Shown: positions 41,365-50,663, counted from the first letter of the stretch. The stretch is DNA of 50,944 bases from Candidatus Sysuiplasma superficiale (GCA_019720975.1 JAGVSJ010000013.1:1-50944); one strand, 5' to 3'. Notes: generated by a model from the letters alone, not told the origin. A program made the numbers and translations.

Positions 41365-42753
41365 ATGGATGCTGTTTCAGAAATCAGTAGAATTGTGCCC
41401 GGAGGCGTTCTGACTGTCAGGGAAGAGCTACTCCCATATCTCAGCGATGCCTCTCATTTTGAAGGGGATATCCCTCTGGCCGTTGTCTTCCCAGCAACAG
41501 CCGGGCAGGTTTCAGGCATACTGCGCATATGCAACTCACAGGGCATTGCTGTTGTTCCGCGTGGCGGCGGAACATCACTTACTGGTGCCTCGGTTCTCAG
41601 GGGAAAGGGAATAATCGTAGATATGTTGAGGATGAACAGGATTACGGAAATCAGTACGACAGACAAGTATGCCGCCTGCGAACCAGGAGTCAGGATTGAC
41701 GATCTCAACAACATTCTTTCAAAGCACGGTCATTTTTTCCCTCCTGATCCGGGCAGTTCCATTGCAGCCACTGTTGGCGGCGTAATATCGACAAATGCAG
41801 GCGGGTTGCGATGCCTCAGGTACGGAACTACCAAAGACTGGGTTCTCGGCATAGAGGCCGTACTCCCAGACGGAAGCATAGTCCAGTTTGGAAACAGGAC
41901 GCTGAAGTCGAGAATAGGCTACGACATGACATCACTCGTCGTCGGAAGCGAAGGGACACTGTGCATCGTGACGAAGGCCTTTCTGAAGATCGCGAACAGG
42001 CCTGAGGCTGTTTCACGCATCGTTGCCTACTACTCTGATATTTCCTCGCTCGGGAAGGCGGTATCTGACATTCGTAGTGGAAATGTCCAGCCACTGGTTG
42101 CCGAGTTTCTCGACCGCAAGACAATGGACGCTGTTTCGAAGAGCAGCAGCATCTCCTTCCCTGACGCCTCATTCATGCTTCTGCTCGATATTGAAGCACC
42201 GGCAGAGGCGATGAAGCGTTATTCGGATGAGGTCGTGTCTGCACTTTCCGCTTCGTCGCCAATAAGTATTGTCAGGACAGACAATGAAAAGGAGATGCAG
42301 GCGCTGTATATGGCAAGGAAGGGCGCTTACTCGTCACTGCTCAAAATGAGACGAAGCCCTGGCGACAGTGTACTGATAGGGGATGTGGTTGTCCCGCCCT
42401 CCTCTCTTTCTGCAGTTCTGTCAGAGATATCGGAACTCGCTGAAAAGATGGGCGTCTACACTGCACTCTTTGGTCACATAGGAGACGGTAACATACATGC
42501 CAACATGTTTGTGAATTTCGGGGACAGGGAGGAGGCGCAAAGAGTGGATGATTTTCATACTAGGATGGCTCAGATAGCACTGGAGCACGGTGGAAGTGTT
42601 TCAGCAGAACACGGGATAGGGATAGAGAAGCGGAAACTCCTTGAGCTCGAATACTCCTACAGGCATTCAGAGATGTCTATAGAGGTGATGAGGAGTATAA
42701 AGAGAGCAATAGACCCGAACGGAATAATGAACCCCGGCAAGGTATTCATTTGA
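41365..42753 (+). CDS. FAD-linked D-lactate/glycolate dehydrogenase subunit (GlcD-like)
   Basis: A flavoprotein of the VAO family that oxidises D-lactate or glycolate. The FAD-binding domain has P-R-G-G-G-T-S-L-T-G-A and P-D-P-G-S-S; the C-terminal cap carries H-I-G-D-G-N-I-H and A-E-H-G-I-G, the metal/substrate histidines. The open frame reaches 41122, but the ATG at 41365 gives the usual 462 residues and has a well placed TATA box. It overlaps glcF by 4 bases. The substrate is not fixed by sequence; D-lactate made by the nearby MurQ is an attractive one. Confidence 0.9.
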   Translation: MDAVSEISRIVPGGVLTVREELLPYLSDASHFEGDIPLAVVFPATAGQVSGILRICNSQGIAVVPRGGGTSLTGASVLRGKGIIVDMLRMNRITEISTTDKYAACEPGVRIDDLNNILSKHGHFFPPDPGSSIAATVGGVISTNAGGLRCLRYGTTKDWVLGIEAVLPDGSIVQFGNRTLKSRIGYDMTSLVVGSEGTLCIVTKAFLKIANRPEAVSRIVAYYSDISSLGKAVSDIRSGNVQPLVAEFLDRKTMDAVSKSSSISFPDASFMLLLDIEAPAEAMKRYSDEVVSALSASSPISIVRTDNEKEMQALYMARKGAYSSLLKMRRSPGDSVLIGDVVVPPSSLSAVLSEISELAEKMGVYTALFGHIGDGNIHANMFVNFGDREEAQRVDDFHTRMAQIALEHGGSVSAEHGIGIEKRKLLELEYSYRHSEMSIEVMRSIKRAIDPNGIMNPGKVFI

Positions 42754-43976
42754 ATCAATCATACCGCTTGCTGCAGGAAGAAGCCGGAAGATGCATAGGC
42801 TGCGGTTTCTGCGAATCTGTCTGCCCCACTCAGCCTGCATCAGGGTTTTCGGAGTTCATGGGGGCAAGGGGGAGAATACTCATTTCGCGGGAACTCCTCA
42901 GGCGACTTGAGAGCGGTGAGGATGCATCGGCACTGGCGCGATCCTTCTATTCCTGCCTGGACTGCTACGCCTGCCTGCAGGTGTGCCCTGCAGGTGTCAA
43001 CGCGGGTCTGGCCTCTCATTATGCAAAGGAACTGCTGTCAGGAAGTTCAGCTCCGTCGCTTGCCAGGATGATCGAGCGAATGGTGATGAAATACGGTTCT
43101 ATCGTGCCGATAGGCAGGAGAGCAAGCAGGTGGGCGAGGGGGCTCAACATACCGAGGAGCGGGGAAACTCTTCTCTACACAGGTCAGATGTATCAGCTGA
43201 TGGCATACACGTCAAGACTGTCCGCACTGCTTCACGCTCGTTTCCCTGGACCTGACGCTCTTGCTTCCGCTGTGATTCGGGTACCCTCCCTAGCCTTCAT
43301 CTCGAACCTTTTCCGTGACAGGAAGGTTGCATCCCGCATGGATGAAATACTCAGGAATATAGCGCTGCTCATCAAGGCCTCCGGAACTGATTTTTTTTAT
43401 CTGTACGAAAAGGAACCCTATCCCGGCACCCTTCTGAACGACCTGGGCTTCCACGATTCCTTCGTTTCCTACGCCGGAAAGGTAGTCTCGCTTTTCAGGG
43501 ATGTCAATGCAAGGAGGATAATAACAGTTGACCCACATACATACGATCTGCTGAAAAACGTGGTCCCTTCGGTTGTGGAGGGTTTTGACTTTGAGGTGTT
43601 GCATTATCTTGAGGTTATCGGCGGCGTAGAATACAAAAGGTCAAACGGGAAGTTTGTTTTTCATGAACCATGTCACCTTTCAAGGAGGTTCAGCGGTTTC
43701 AGTCCTGCCGCTGAAGCACTTGGCAGGGCAGCCTCATTTGTTCTTCCGGAAAAGAACGGTCAGAACACGTACTGCTGTGGCGGTCCAGATGAACTTCTCT
43801 TCCCCCGTGTCGCCGCCTCTGTCTCTGAAAGAAGGGCGGAACAGCTCGCTGCCGCATCTGACGCCGATGTTGTCACTGCGTGCCCCGTCTGCCTTACGAC
43901 ACTGTCACGCAGGAGTAGAGCAGTCGATATATCTTCCGTACTTTTAGACTCGTGCATTGCAGGACAGGAGCGCTGA
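42750..43976 (+). CDS. Iron-sulfur subunit of D-lactate/glycolate dehydrogenase (GlcF-like)
   Basis: Two ferredoxin motifs lie near the N-terminus (C-I-G-C-G-F-C-E-S-V-C-P and C-L-D-C-Y-A-C-L-Q-V-C-P), and two CCG-type cysteine-rich segments near the end (E-P-C-H-L, Y-C-C-G-G; A-C-P-V-C). It takes electrons from the GlcD-like flavin and passes them to the quinone pool. The start is a TTG overlapping the glcD stop (TTTGA), so the pair is translationally coupled. Confidence 0.9.
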   Translation: MNQSYRLLQEEAGRCIGCGFCESVCPTQPASGFSEFMGARGRILISRELLRRLESGEDASALARSFYSCLDCYACLQVCPAGVNAGLASHYAKELLSGSSAPSLARMIERMVMKYGSIVPIGRRASRWARGLNIPRSGETLLYTGQMYQLMAYTSRLSALLHARFPGPDALASAVIRVPSLAFISNLFRDRKVASRMDEILRNIALLIKASGTDFFYLYEKEPYPGTLLNDLGFHDSFVSYAGKVVSLFRDVNARRIITVDPHTYDLLKNVVPSVVEGFDFEVLHYLEVIGGVEYKRSNGKFVFHEPCHLSRRFSGFSPAAEALGRAASFVLPEKNGQNTYCCGGPDELLFPRVAASVSERRAEQLAAASDADVVTACPVCLTTLSRRSRAVDISSVLLDSCIAGQER

Positions 43977-44039
43977 AATGCTGCAGACGACAGTCATACT
44001 TATTTATCAGTAGAAATTTAAGAAACGGAGAGGCTCAGA

Positions 44040-44978
44040 ATGGCAGAAGTCGGTCCGGCACCTGAATTCGCGGAATATTACAAACTGATCAACGCAGGCG
44101 GAAACCACTATGATATCGGCAGGAAGATGACGGATGCCTTCACTCCCGCACTTCACAGCAGATTGTCGTCGCCGCCTGACGGGGTGATTCTTGAAAATGC
44201 AATGAAATCTGCGGAATTAACATTCGAATTGCATCCTGTCCTGAAGGATGAACTCCAGGGTATTTCAGAAGGTATTTCGATTGATTTTGAAGCGATACTC
44301 TGCGAGATATCCGATACGTTTTCCCCTGCGACGCCTGCTGCAACAATCATAGCGAAGAAGGAATCATCTTTGCTTATAGGAAGAAACTTTAGCACTACCC
44401 CGGGCACAATTGTCAGAAATATGCTTCGGCTTGATCCAAACGATGCATACGCATCCCTGGGGAGGATGGGTGGGTATTTCGGAGGTACATTCGAAAGCAT
44501 AGGTGTCTACGGAATATATGCCAGCGCGGAAATAACCGAGAGGAATCAGGTTGCCGTCACAGGGACTGCCTCTTATATGATACCACGCATAATCACTGAA
44601 TCATCCAAGGACCTGCAGAGCGCACTTTCCAAACTGCGAACGCTCAAGCCGATGCACAGATCACTGTTTATTGTCGCAGACTCATCTGCCGTTTACACCG
44701 CCAGATGGAATGGATCATCCTTCGATGTGCAGGAGATTGTATCATTCCCTGTCCTGATAGTCAAAGGAAAGGTGAATGCAGTCGCCTCAAAGATGGAATT
44801 GGAAGATATCAGGAAGATGCTCTCAGACCACGACAGTGGTTTCTGTCTGCACGATCCAGGCTCAGAGACGATATACTCCCTGGTCACTGATATGGCCAGT
44901 GAGAAGGTTGAATACACTGCTGGGAGTCCATGCAAGTCCCCCTACACCTCTGTAGACTGGCCTGGGGGATACGGCTAA
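44040..44978 (+). CDS. C45-like Ntn hydrolase / acyltransferase
   Basis: The N-terminal G-G-N-H-Y-D-I-G-R-K, then Cys88 in I-L-C-E-I-S-D-T, then L-I-G-R-N-F resemble the layout of the acyl-CoA:6-aminopenicillanate acyltransferase (C45) family, where a self-freed Cys is the nucleophile and G-R-N follows it. Members cut or make amide bonds on acyl amino acids, peptides or beta-lactams. Identification is moderate: the residue before the cysteine is Leu, not the common Gly. It has TATA-like ATTTATCA and a GGAG site upstream. Its nearness to muropeptide and D-lactate genes may mean a further amide hydrolysis step. Confidence 0.6.
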   Translation: MAEVGPAPEFAEYYKLINAGGNHYDIGRKMTDAFTPALHSRLSSPPDGVILENAMKSAELTFELHPVLKDELQGISEGISIDFEAILCEISDTFSPATPAATIIAKKESSLLIGRNFSTTPGTIVRNMLRLDPNDAYASLGRMGGYFGGTFESIGVYGIYASAEITERNQVAVTGTASYMIPRIITESSKDLQSALSKLRTLKPMHRSLFIVADSSAVYTARWNGSSFDVQEIVSFPVLIVKGKVNAVASKMELEDIRKMLSDHDSGFCLHDPGSETIYSLVTDMASEKVEYTAGSPCKSPYTSVDWPGGYG

Positions 44979-45011
44979 ATCTGGATCGCAATCTCCCCCT
45001 CCCCGCAGTCT

Positions 45012-45362
45012 TCAGCTCTGTTTTATGTGCTCAGCTATTTTCGCCATATGTTTTGTGACGGCGTCCTCATCGCTGCCGCCTTCAAGCACCGATACAACAA
45101 CAGCCTTCCTGCCTGCATTCATTATGAGCATCTTTCCATCACTGCTCTCAACAGTCACCTTTTCAGGAGAACTTCTCTTCAGCTCCATATTGGCCGTAAC
45201 AGCTGCCCCCATCAGCGTGGCGCACATGATGGCAAACGTTTCAACATAGGAACCGGCGTCAAGGTCGGAGGCTATGACAAGACCGTCCCTGCTTATAACC
45301 GCAGATGATCTGACACCCTCCTGCCTGAGTTCTCTGAGCATATCCCGAAGTTCGTCCGTCAA
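45012..45362 (-). CDS. Roadblock/LC7 domain protein
   Basis: A 116-residue single-domain protein with the Roadblock layout: helix, then S-S-A-V-I-S-R-D-G-L-V-I-A-S strand pair, long helix, and V-V-V-S-V final strands. Archaeal and bacterial members regulate small GTPases (as MglB does for MglA) or act as scaffolds. It starts at a TTG behind GGAGTGAT at the end of the V4R gene, so both are translated from one mRNA. No GTPase gene is adjacent. Confidence 0.85.
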   Translation of the reverse strand: MTDELRDMLRELRQEGVRSSAVISRDGLVIASDLDAGSYVETFAIMCATLMGAAVTANMELKRSSPEKVTVESSDGKMLIMNAGRKAVVVSVLEGGSDEDAVTKHMAKIAEHIKQS

Positions 45363-45366
45363 TAAA

Positions 45367-45774
45367 TCACTCCTCTACCTTTTTGATTGTGAAGACGCAG
45401 CTCTGCGATCCCTGACTCTGGCATTCCAGCTCTTCACAGTAAAACTTTTCATGTTCAGCCGCTTCATATAGCCGTTTGAAGACACCACGCAGCCTGTGGC
45501 ATGTTGGCTGATTTGAATCGCCCACTTCGATTGAGCCATGGACAATGACCCTGTTGTCATCGAATTTGACATCCTCAGCCCATCCACGTGCTATGAGAAG
45601 CTTGGTTGCTGTGTTAAGCAGTTCTCCCTGCTCTTCTCTTGCTATCTTGACGATCTCGCTCCCTGTCAGTATTCCTTCCCTGAAGAATAACCCATGAGAG
45701 GCGCTTGCCATAACACCTTCATACAGCGTTCTTATGTTGCCAATTTCGGTCTGTGATATCTTTACAAATTTCAT
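45367..45774 (-). CDS. V4R domain protein
   Basis: A 135-residue protein with the V4R (4-vinyl reductase-type) ligand-binding fold: the C-terminal part C-H-R-L-R-G-V-F and F-Y-C-E-E-L-E-C-Q-S-Q-G and C-V-F-T-I is typical, with conserved cysteines. V4R proteins bind small hydrophobic or tetrapyrrole-like ligands and often act as sensors. The ATG has TTTATAAA about 27 bases upstream (leaderless). Paired with Roadblock, it may form a ligand-sensing switch; this pairing role is inference. Confidence 0.8.
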   Translation of the reverse strand: MKFVKISQTEIGNIRTLYEGVMASASHGLFFREGILTGSEIVKIAREEQGELLNTATKLLIARGWAEDVKFDDNRVIVHGSIEVGDSNQPTCHRLRGVFKRLYEAAEHEKFYCEELECQSQGSQSCVFTIKKVEE

Positions 45775-45922
45775 GACCGCTTCTATTCATTTTAGCTGAG
45801 TTTATAAATCTTTTCTGACAAAGCTCACTTTACGCAATGTTGAAAATGCCTGCAGTTTCATAGCAGGCATGGAAATCAAAGTATTTAGATAACCGCGTCG
45901 ATCACATCAGGCGGTCATTAAA

Positions 45923-46867
45923 TTGAGGGAAGTAAAGAGGATAGTATCGCTGCTGCCCAGTGCGACAGAGATGATATACGAACTCGGTCTGCAGGACAGA
46001 CTCGTCGGTGTGACGCATGAATGCGATTACCCGGAAGAAGTGAGGGGTAAGCCTGTTGTTGTCAGGAGCGCGCTCGACCTCTCCTCCCTTTCACCGCGAG
46101 AGATCGATGCAACTGTGAGCGCTGCTATAAGGGAAGGAAGGGAAATCTACACCATAGACGAACAGCTTCTGGAAAATCTGTCTCCTGATCTTGTGATAGG
46201 ACAGGGGCTGTGTGATGTTTGTGCTGTGGGTGCAGGTACAATCACCGGTATCATTTCCCGTCTTTCGTCTGAACCGGAACTGCTTGATATGAGTCCATCG
46301 ACTATCGGAGGAATACTTGGCAACATCATGGAGCTCGGCCGGCACACCGGCAGGGAGGAAAGGGCCCGTGAAGTTGTTTCTGCTCTCCAGACGCGCATTT
46401 CAGCTGTGCACAGGAAGACAAGAGGTATGTCTGAAAGGAGGAGCGTTTTCTTCATGGAATGGACAGACCCGATATTCTGCAGCGGTCACTGGGTTCCGCA
46501 GATGATTGAAATTGCGGGAGGAACGGACCTACTTGGAAGAAAGGGCAAGCCGTCAGTGAGGATCAAATGGGAGACAGTTGCGGCACTAAATCCCGAAATC
46601 ATTATCATATCCTCATGCGGCATGCACCTGCCGGAAATGCTTTCAGAGGCAGAACGTCTCTCATCATTGCCTGGATGGAGTGAGGTGAAGGCCGTGCGTG
46701 ATGGAAATGTCTTTGCCGTAGATGCAGGCGCATACTTTGCAAGGCCGGGTCCACGGGTTGTTTCAGGTATTGAATTGATGGCACACATACTCCACCCCGA
46801 AGTCTTTGAATGGAACGGCCCTTCTGATGCATTTGCGAGGCTGGATGGTGCGAAGCTGCTTGTCTGA
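45923..46867 (+). CDS. BtuF-like cobalamin/metal-chelate-binding protein without signal peptide
   Basis: The fold of class III substrate-binding proteins is evident from R-I-V-S-L-L-P-S-A-T-E-M near the N-terminus, the L-V-G-V-T-H-E-C-D-Y-P segment and two lobes joined by a long helix. H-E-C-D-Y-P and the P-D-L-V-I-G-Q-G motif are characteristic of the cytoplasmic-looking BtuF-like group in which no signal peptide is present. Its natural ligand is uncertain and no ABC permease lies beside it. The TTG start follows TATTTAGAT at about 40 bases. Confidence 0.82.
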   Translation: MREVKRIVSLLPSATEMIYELGLQDRLVGVTHECDYPEEVRGKPVVVRSALDLSSLSPREIDATVSAAIREGREIYTIDEQLLENLSPDLVIGQGLCDVCAVGAGTITGIISRLSSEPELLDMSPSTIGGILGNIMELGRHTGREERAREVVSALQTRISAVHRKTRGMSERRSVFFMEWTDPIFCSGHWVPQMIEIAGGTDLLGRKGKPSVRIKWETVAALNPEIIIISSCGMHLPEMLSEAERLSSLPGWSEVKAVRDGNVFAVDAGAYFARPGPRVVSGIELMAHILHPEVFEWNGPSDAFARLDGAKLLV

Positions 46868-46936
46868 ATCACCAACTTTCAGGAGAGCCCATACTCAGTC
46901 CTTTCTCATTCTCAATGGCAGTGGAGGAATTGAGGC

Positions 46937-47536
46937 TTGAACGACAGCGAGGGAGAGACAGCAGTAAGGTATGCAAGACATGTGATCGAGAGCACAGTGA
47001 GGAACGGAAGCTACGACCAGCCTGGAGAAAAGCTTCCAAAAATTTTTGAAGAAAAGTCTGGCGTATTTGTCACGATACTCCGCTTCCCTTCGCATGAGCT
47101 TCGCGGCTGCATAGGCTTTCCTGAACCTGTATACCCACTCAGACTCGCGCTCCTCAACGCAGCAGTCGAGGCAGCAATATCAGATCCCAGGTTTTCGCCG
47201 GTAGAGGAGAACGAGCTTCCAGCCATTACGATCGAGGTGAGTGTCCTCACGCCTCCCGAGCCTGTACAGTCATCAACTCCCTGGGAGCTCCCTGGAAAGA
47301 TAATGGTTGGCAGAGACGGCATCATAGTCGAAAGGGGCCGTTTCAGGGGCCTTCTTCTTCCGCAGGTCGCAGTCGAAGAGGGATGGGACAGCGAAGAGTT
47401 CCTGTCGCAGACCTGCTGGAAAGCGGGTCTTCCGGAGGACGCATGGAGATATTCCGGTATCAGGGTGTACAGATTCGGCGCTGAATTGTTCTCAGAGGAG
47501 GAACCGAACGGCAAGGTGACGAGAAAGATTCTCTGA
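46937..47536 (+). CDS. AMMECR1 domain protein
   Basis: The conserved core L-R-G-C-I-G-F-P-E-P is present, followed by A-A-I-S-D-P-R-F-S-P-V and I-E-V-S-V-L-T-P-P-E. AMMECR1 proteins occur in archaea and eukaryotes, are often encoded beside MEMO1-type or radical SAM genes, and have no settled biochemical role. The 199-residue length fits. It starts at a TTG. It is followed by pyrC, which has its own promoter. Confidence 0.92.
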   Translation: MNDSEGETAVRYARHVIESTVRNGSYDQPGEKLPKIFEEKSGVFVTILRFPSHELRGCIGFPEPVYPLRLALLNAAVEAAISDPRFSPVEENELPAITIEVSVLTPPEPVQSSTPWELPGKIMVGRDGIIVERGRFRGLLLPQVAVEEGWDSEEFLSQTCWKAGLPEDAWRYSGIRVYRFGAELFSEEEPNGKVTRKIL

Positions 47537-47561
47537 AGTTGTGAGCAGTTCCGATCCTTCA

Positions 47562-47570
47562 ATATATATA
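47562..47570 (+). promoter_or_regulatory. TATA box of pyrC
   Basis: ATATATATA lies about 25-30 bases before a predicted transcript start near 47590, with GGAGGGG at about 47594-47600 before the GTG at 47611. Confidence 0.5.
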
Positions 47571-47610
47571 AGTGGGAATTATTATACCACACGAGGGAGG
47601 GGTGCCTGCG

Positions 47611-48879
47611 GTGAAGCCTGATTTGGCGATTGACGGAACATTCTACATTGATGGTATGCTTGTCCGCACATCTGTCGGTATAAAGGACGGCATTATAATC
47701 TCAGTCAGGAAAGGTATCGATGCATCTGAGAGGGTATCATTTGACAATTCTATCATACTGCCCGGGGCAGTGGACCTGCACGTCCACTTCAGGGAGCCGG
47801 GACTGACTCAAAAAGAGGATATAACGAGTGGCAGCATCTCGGCAGCCTTTGGTGGAGTCACTTGTGTCGGCGAAATGCCCAATACTGTACCGCCCGCTAC
47901 GACGCCGGATAGGGTGGAAAGGAAAATTGAGCTTTTCAGATCAAAATCCTACGTCGACTTCATCATCTATGCGGGCCTGATGGAGGGCGTCAGGATAGGG
48001 CCGCTTTCTTCTGTCGCAGCAGCATTTAAAATGTACATGGGCAGCACAACAGGCGACCTTCTATGCGACGATCCTGATGTGCAGTGGGATCTGATACGCA
48101 GATCCGCCGAAGCCGGAAAGGTTGTGATCGTACATGCGGAAGAGGAGTCCAGGCGGAACCGTATTTCAGAGCGTAATTTGCGTGACCATTACAGGGCAAG
48201 GCCACCTGCATGTGAGATCGAGGCCGTCAGGCGTCTCGCTGTCTATTCGGAGAGGGAACCAAAGCCAAGGATACATGTTGCTCACACCACCGTCAGGGAA
48301 GCGGTTGATTTGAATCATCCTCAGAACATGACATTCGAAGTAACTCCGCACCACCTCCTGCTCGATTATGATATGCACCTGGGATCGCGAGGCAAGGTCA
48401 ATCCCCCGCTCCGCAGGAGGGAAGACAGAACATCTCTGCTACGGCTACTCGAGTCCGGAATGATTCAGACCGTGGGGTCAGATCACTCTCCTCATACATT
48501 GGAGGAGAAGGGGGACGAATTCGATTACGCTCCATCAGGTCTCCCTGGCGTGGAAACGCTTCTCCCTCTACTTCTCAATATGGTGGCAAATGAGGAACTT
48601 TCAATGCAGGCATTTGTCCGCGCTGCTTGCGAGAAGCCTGCACAGCTTTTAGGACTGAGAAAGGGAAGAATTGCGGCAGGATACGACGCGGATTTTGCTG
48701 TGGTTAATATGAAAAAATCCGTGCAGATTAATGCCGATAAGCTTCATTATAAATGCAGATGGTCCCCTTTCGAGGGGATGTACGGCATCTTCCCGGATTC
48801 GGTGTTCCTGAGAGGGGAAGAGGTAATAAGGAATGGCGCACTTGTTGGCAAACCGCGTGGAAGGAATGCGTCAGCCTGA
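47611..48879 (+). CDS. pyrC: Dihydroorotase
   Basis: Closes the ring to make dihydroorotate in pyrimidine synthesis. Zinc ligands are seen in D-L-H-V-H-F-R-E-P-G, H-A-E, H-V-A-H-T-T and the catalytic aspartate in V-G-S-D-H-S-P-H; this is the long type I form. The frame opens at a GTG at 47572 inside the TATA box, so the GTG at 47611, behind GGAGGGG, is chosen (422 residues). Allantoinase is a relative, but the orotase signature H-F-R-E-P-G supports dihydroorotase. Confidence 0.92.
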   Translation: MKPDLAIDGTFYIDGMLVRTSVGIKDGIIISVRKGIDASERVSFDNSIILPGAVDLHVHFREPGLTQKEDITSGSISAAFGGVTCVGEMPNTVPPATTPDRVERKIELFRSKSYVDFIIYAGLMEGVRIGPLSSVAAAFKMYMGSTTGDLLCDDPDVQWDLIRRSAEAGKVVIVHAEEESRRNRISERNLRDHYRARPPACEIEAVRRLAVYSEREPKPRIHVAHTTVREAVDLNHPQNMTFEVTPHHLLLDYDMHLGSRGKVNPPLRRREDRTSLLRLLESGMIQTVGSDHSPHTLEEKGDEFDYAPSGLPGVETLLPLLLNMVANEELSMQAFVRAACEKPAQLLGLRKGRIAAGYDADFAVVNMKKSVQINADKLHYKCRWSPFEGMYGIFPDSVFLRGEEVIRNGALVGKPRGRNASA

Positions 48880-50035
48880 ATCGATGGACATAGATACAAC
48901 AGAACTGAAGGGGCGAACATTCAGATGTATCGAGGGGTGTGGCCTCTGCTGCCTGTGCCAGCCTGAACTGCTGCCGTCAGAACTGAGACTCTTCTCATCA
49001 GATGAAAGACTGAAACAGGTAATCTCACGCAGCTACATAGATCCGTCCAGACGGGCAATTGCAATGTATCCGCGCGGAGGACCATGCATGCTTCTGAAGG
49101 ACAGGAAATGCACTGCCTACGGCAAGCGCCCTCATTTCTGCAGGATATTTCCAGTCCACACGCACATAATGTGGCGTATTCAGCTCACTGCGGACATGTC
49201 ATGCAGGGGAATCTGGCGAAGAGAGTGGGGGGACAGGACAGGCAGCTACGAGGATCTCGAGGCCTATGGTCTCAGGGAACTCGGGACCTATCCGGAGGTG
49301 AAACTGCGATCTGAACTTCTCGAGGCTGCCGAAGTCTACAGTGAATTCAGAGACATAGCTACAGAGTCTGGTATTTGGAAGGAACCGTCCACCATAAGAG
49401 ACAGAGCATCGGAGCTCATCCGTGAAGGCTATTTCTCATCTGTTCAGGGACTGGGGCAGATCCTTGCAGCCTCCGAGAGGAGCAGAGAGTCTGAGACAGA
49501 CTTTGAATCCTCTCTAGGCACTATCAATCGGGAGGAGGCCAGGTACGCGGCGATCAGTTCAGCCGGGGAACTGCTTGACGAGCTTCTCTCCATAGAGCGC
49601 CTGGAGGACATGCCTGTATACGTCAGCAGAAAGTTAGATTGGAATGTCTTCAGATACAGCGGAAAGTCGGCTGTCAGACTTACGCTTGGTGATTTGGGAG
49701 GAGCATCAGACGGGAATGTGTTTGAAATAAGTCCTGACAGAATCGGAACAGATAAAAGCGGTATGCAGACGCTCACTGAATTTGCTTCGATTACAAACAG
49801 AAGAGATGTCTTTCTGGGTTTCGTTTATTACCTCACCGACGACTCCGATTATGCAGAAGACATAGAAACGGCTTATCTGGAGAATATGGCAATGACACAG
49901 CTTGACCTCCTGATAAGGTCGGCGCTTGTCAATCCTGATATGAGCGCGAATCTTGACTCGGACAGCATTGCAGATGGCATTGTGTTCATAGACATGGATA
50001 TGCACGACGCGCCAACAATAGGTTCTGTCATCTGA
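48866..50035 (+). CDS. YkgJ-type cysteine-cluster protein with C-terminal extension
   Basis: The N-terminal third matches the YkgJ/UPF0153 zinc- or iron-sulfur-binding family: C-I-E-G-C-G-L-C-C-L-C, then G-G-P-C-M-L-L-K-D-R-K-C, then R-P-H-F-C-R-I-F-P. About 260 further residues of acidic, helical sequence follow, without a recognised domain. The role is unknown; relatives are proposed to bind Fe-S clusters. Three ATGs (48833, 48866, 48884) are possible; the middle one overlaps pyrC by 14 bases. Confidence 0.75.
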   Translation: MRQPESMDIDTTELKGRTFRCIEGCGLCCLCQPELLPSELRLFSSDERLKQVISRSYIDPSRRAIAMYPRGGPCMLLKDRKCTAYGKRPHFCRIFPVHTHIMWRIQLTADMSCRGIWRREWGDRTGSYEDLEAYGLRELGTYPEVKLRSELLEAAEVYSEFRDIATESGIWKEPSTIRDRASELIREGYFSSVQGLGQILAASERSRESETDFESSLGTINREEARYAAISSAGELLDELLSIERLEDMPVYVSRKLDWNVFRYSGKSAVRLTLGDLGGASDGNVFEISPDRIGTDKSGMQTLTEFASITNRRDVFLGFVYYLTDDSDYAEDIETAYLENMAMTQLDLLIRSALVNPDMSANLDSDSIADGIVFIDMDMHDAPTIGSVI

Positions 50036-50117
50036 TTTCTGATAACCAATCAGTTAAGTTTAAAATAATCGCGGACCCTTTGCGGTCATCACGTATCAAT
50101 GAGGAGAGTTGAGTAAA

Positions 50118-50663
50118 ATGGCAAGCAAACAGCTGAAGTATGCAGCAGCAGGTATTGGAGCGGTGGTTGTTGTGATTGTTGTCGTGCTGGCAGTAGTGCT
50201 GTCTTCAACGTCGCCTCACGTTGCGTTCCCTTCAACCTCGCAGGTGGACTCTACAACCGGTTACAATAACTACACCGCATCCAGTGTCCTATCGGAAAAT
50301 GCCAGTCAGGCGAACGCGCCGCCAGGAACAGTCAAGTTTTATGGGAAGTTTTTCAACAACTCTGCTGGTAGTATTGAATTTGTTATAGTACAATTCAAGA
50401 GCTCCTCTGCTGCAGGCAAAGAATTCTCGAACATAACCAGGCTTCTATCAGGAAACTTTCTTGTGAAGGCGTCCAATCTTTCCTACAGGGGAGCAAGCGT
50501 CAGAATAGTGAGAATTGGTTCTTCATCCGCGGAAGCTATAGGTTACATTGGCGTGTACATCTTCGGAGTGGTCTTCTATAACAATTCCGGCTACGGTAAC
50601 ATTCAGTCAACAGGAAAGATGACATCGCTGGTGGAGCTTCAGATCAACGTAATGCTGGGCTGA
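50118..50663 (+). CDS. Membrane-anchored surface protein, function unknown
   Basis: A 181-residue protein with an N-terminal membrane helix (about 8-30) and an outside domain rich in N-x-S/T. The stretch F-V-I-V-Q-F-K-S-S-S-A-A-G-K-E-F resembles the repeated unit of the surface protein at 2507-3688, so the two may belong to one lineage-specific family. A TATA-like TTTAAAATAA (50057-50066) precedes it. The ATG at 50118 behind GAGGAGAG is used; a TTG at 50109 is also in frame. Confidence 0.7.
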   Translation: MASKQLKYAAAGIGAVVVVIVVVLAVVLSSTSPHVAFPSTSQVDSTTGYNNYTASSVLSENASQANAPPGTVKFYGKFFNNSAGSIEFVIVQFKSSSAAGKEFSNITRLLSGNFLVKASNLSYRGASVRIVRIGSSSAEAIGYIGVYIFGVVFYNNSGYGNIQSTGKMTSLVELQINVMLG

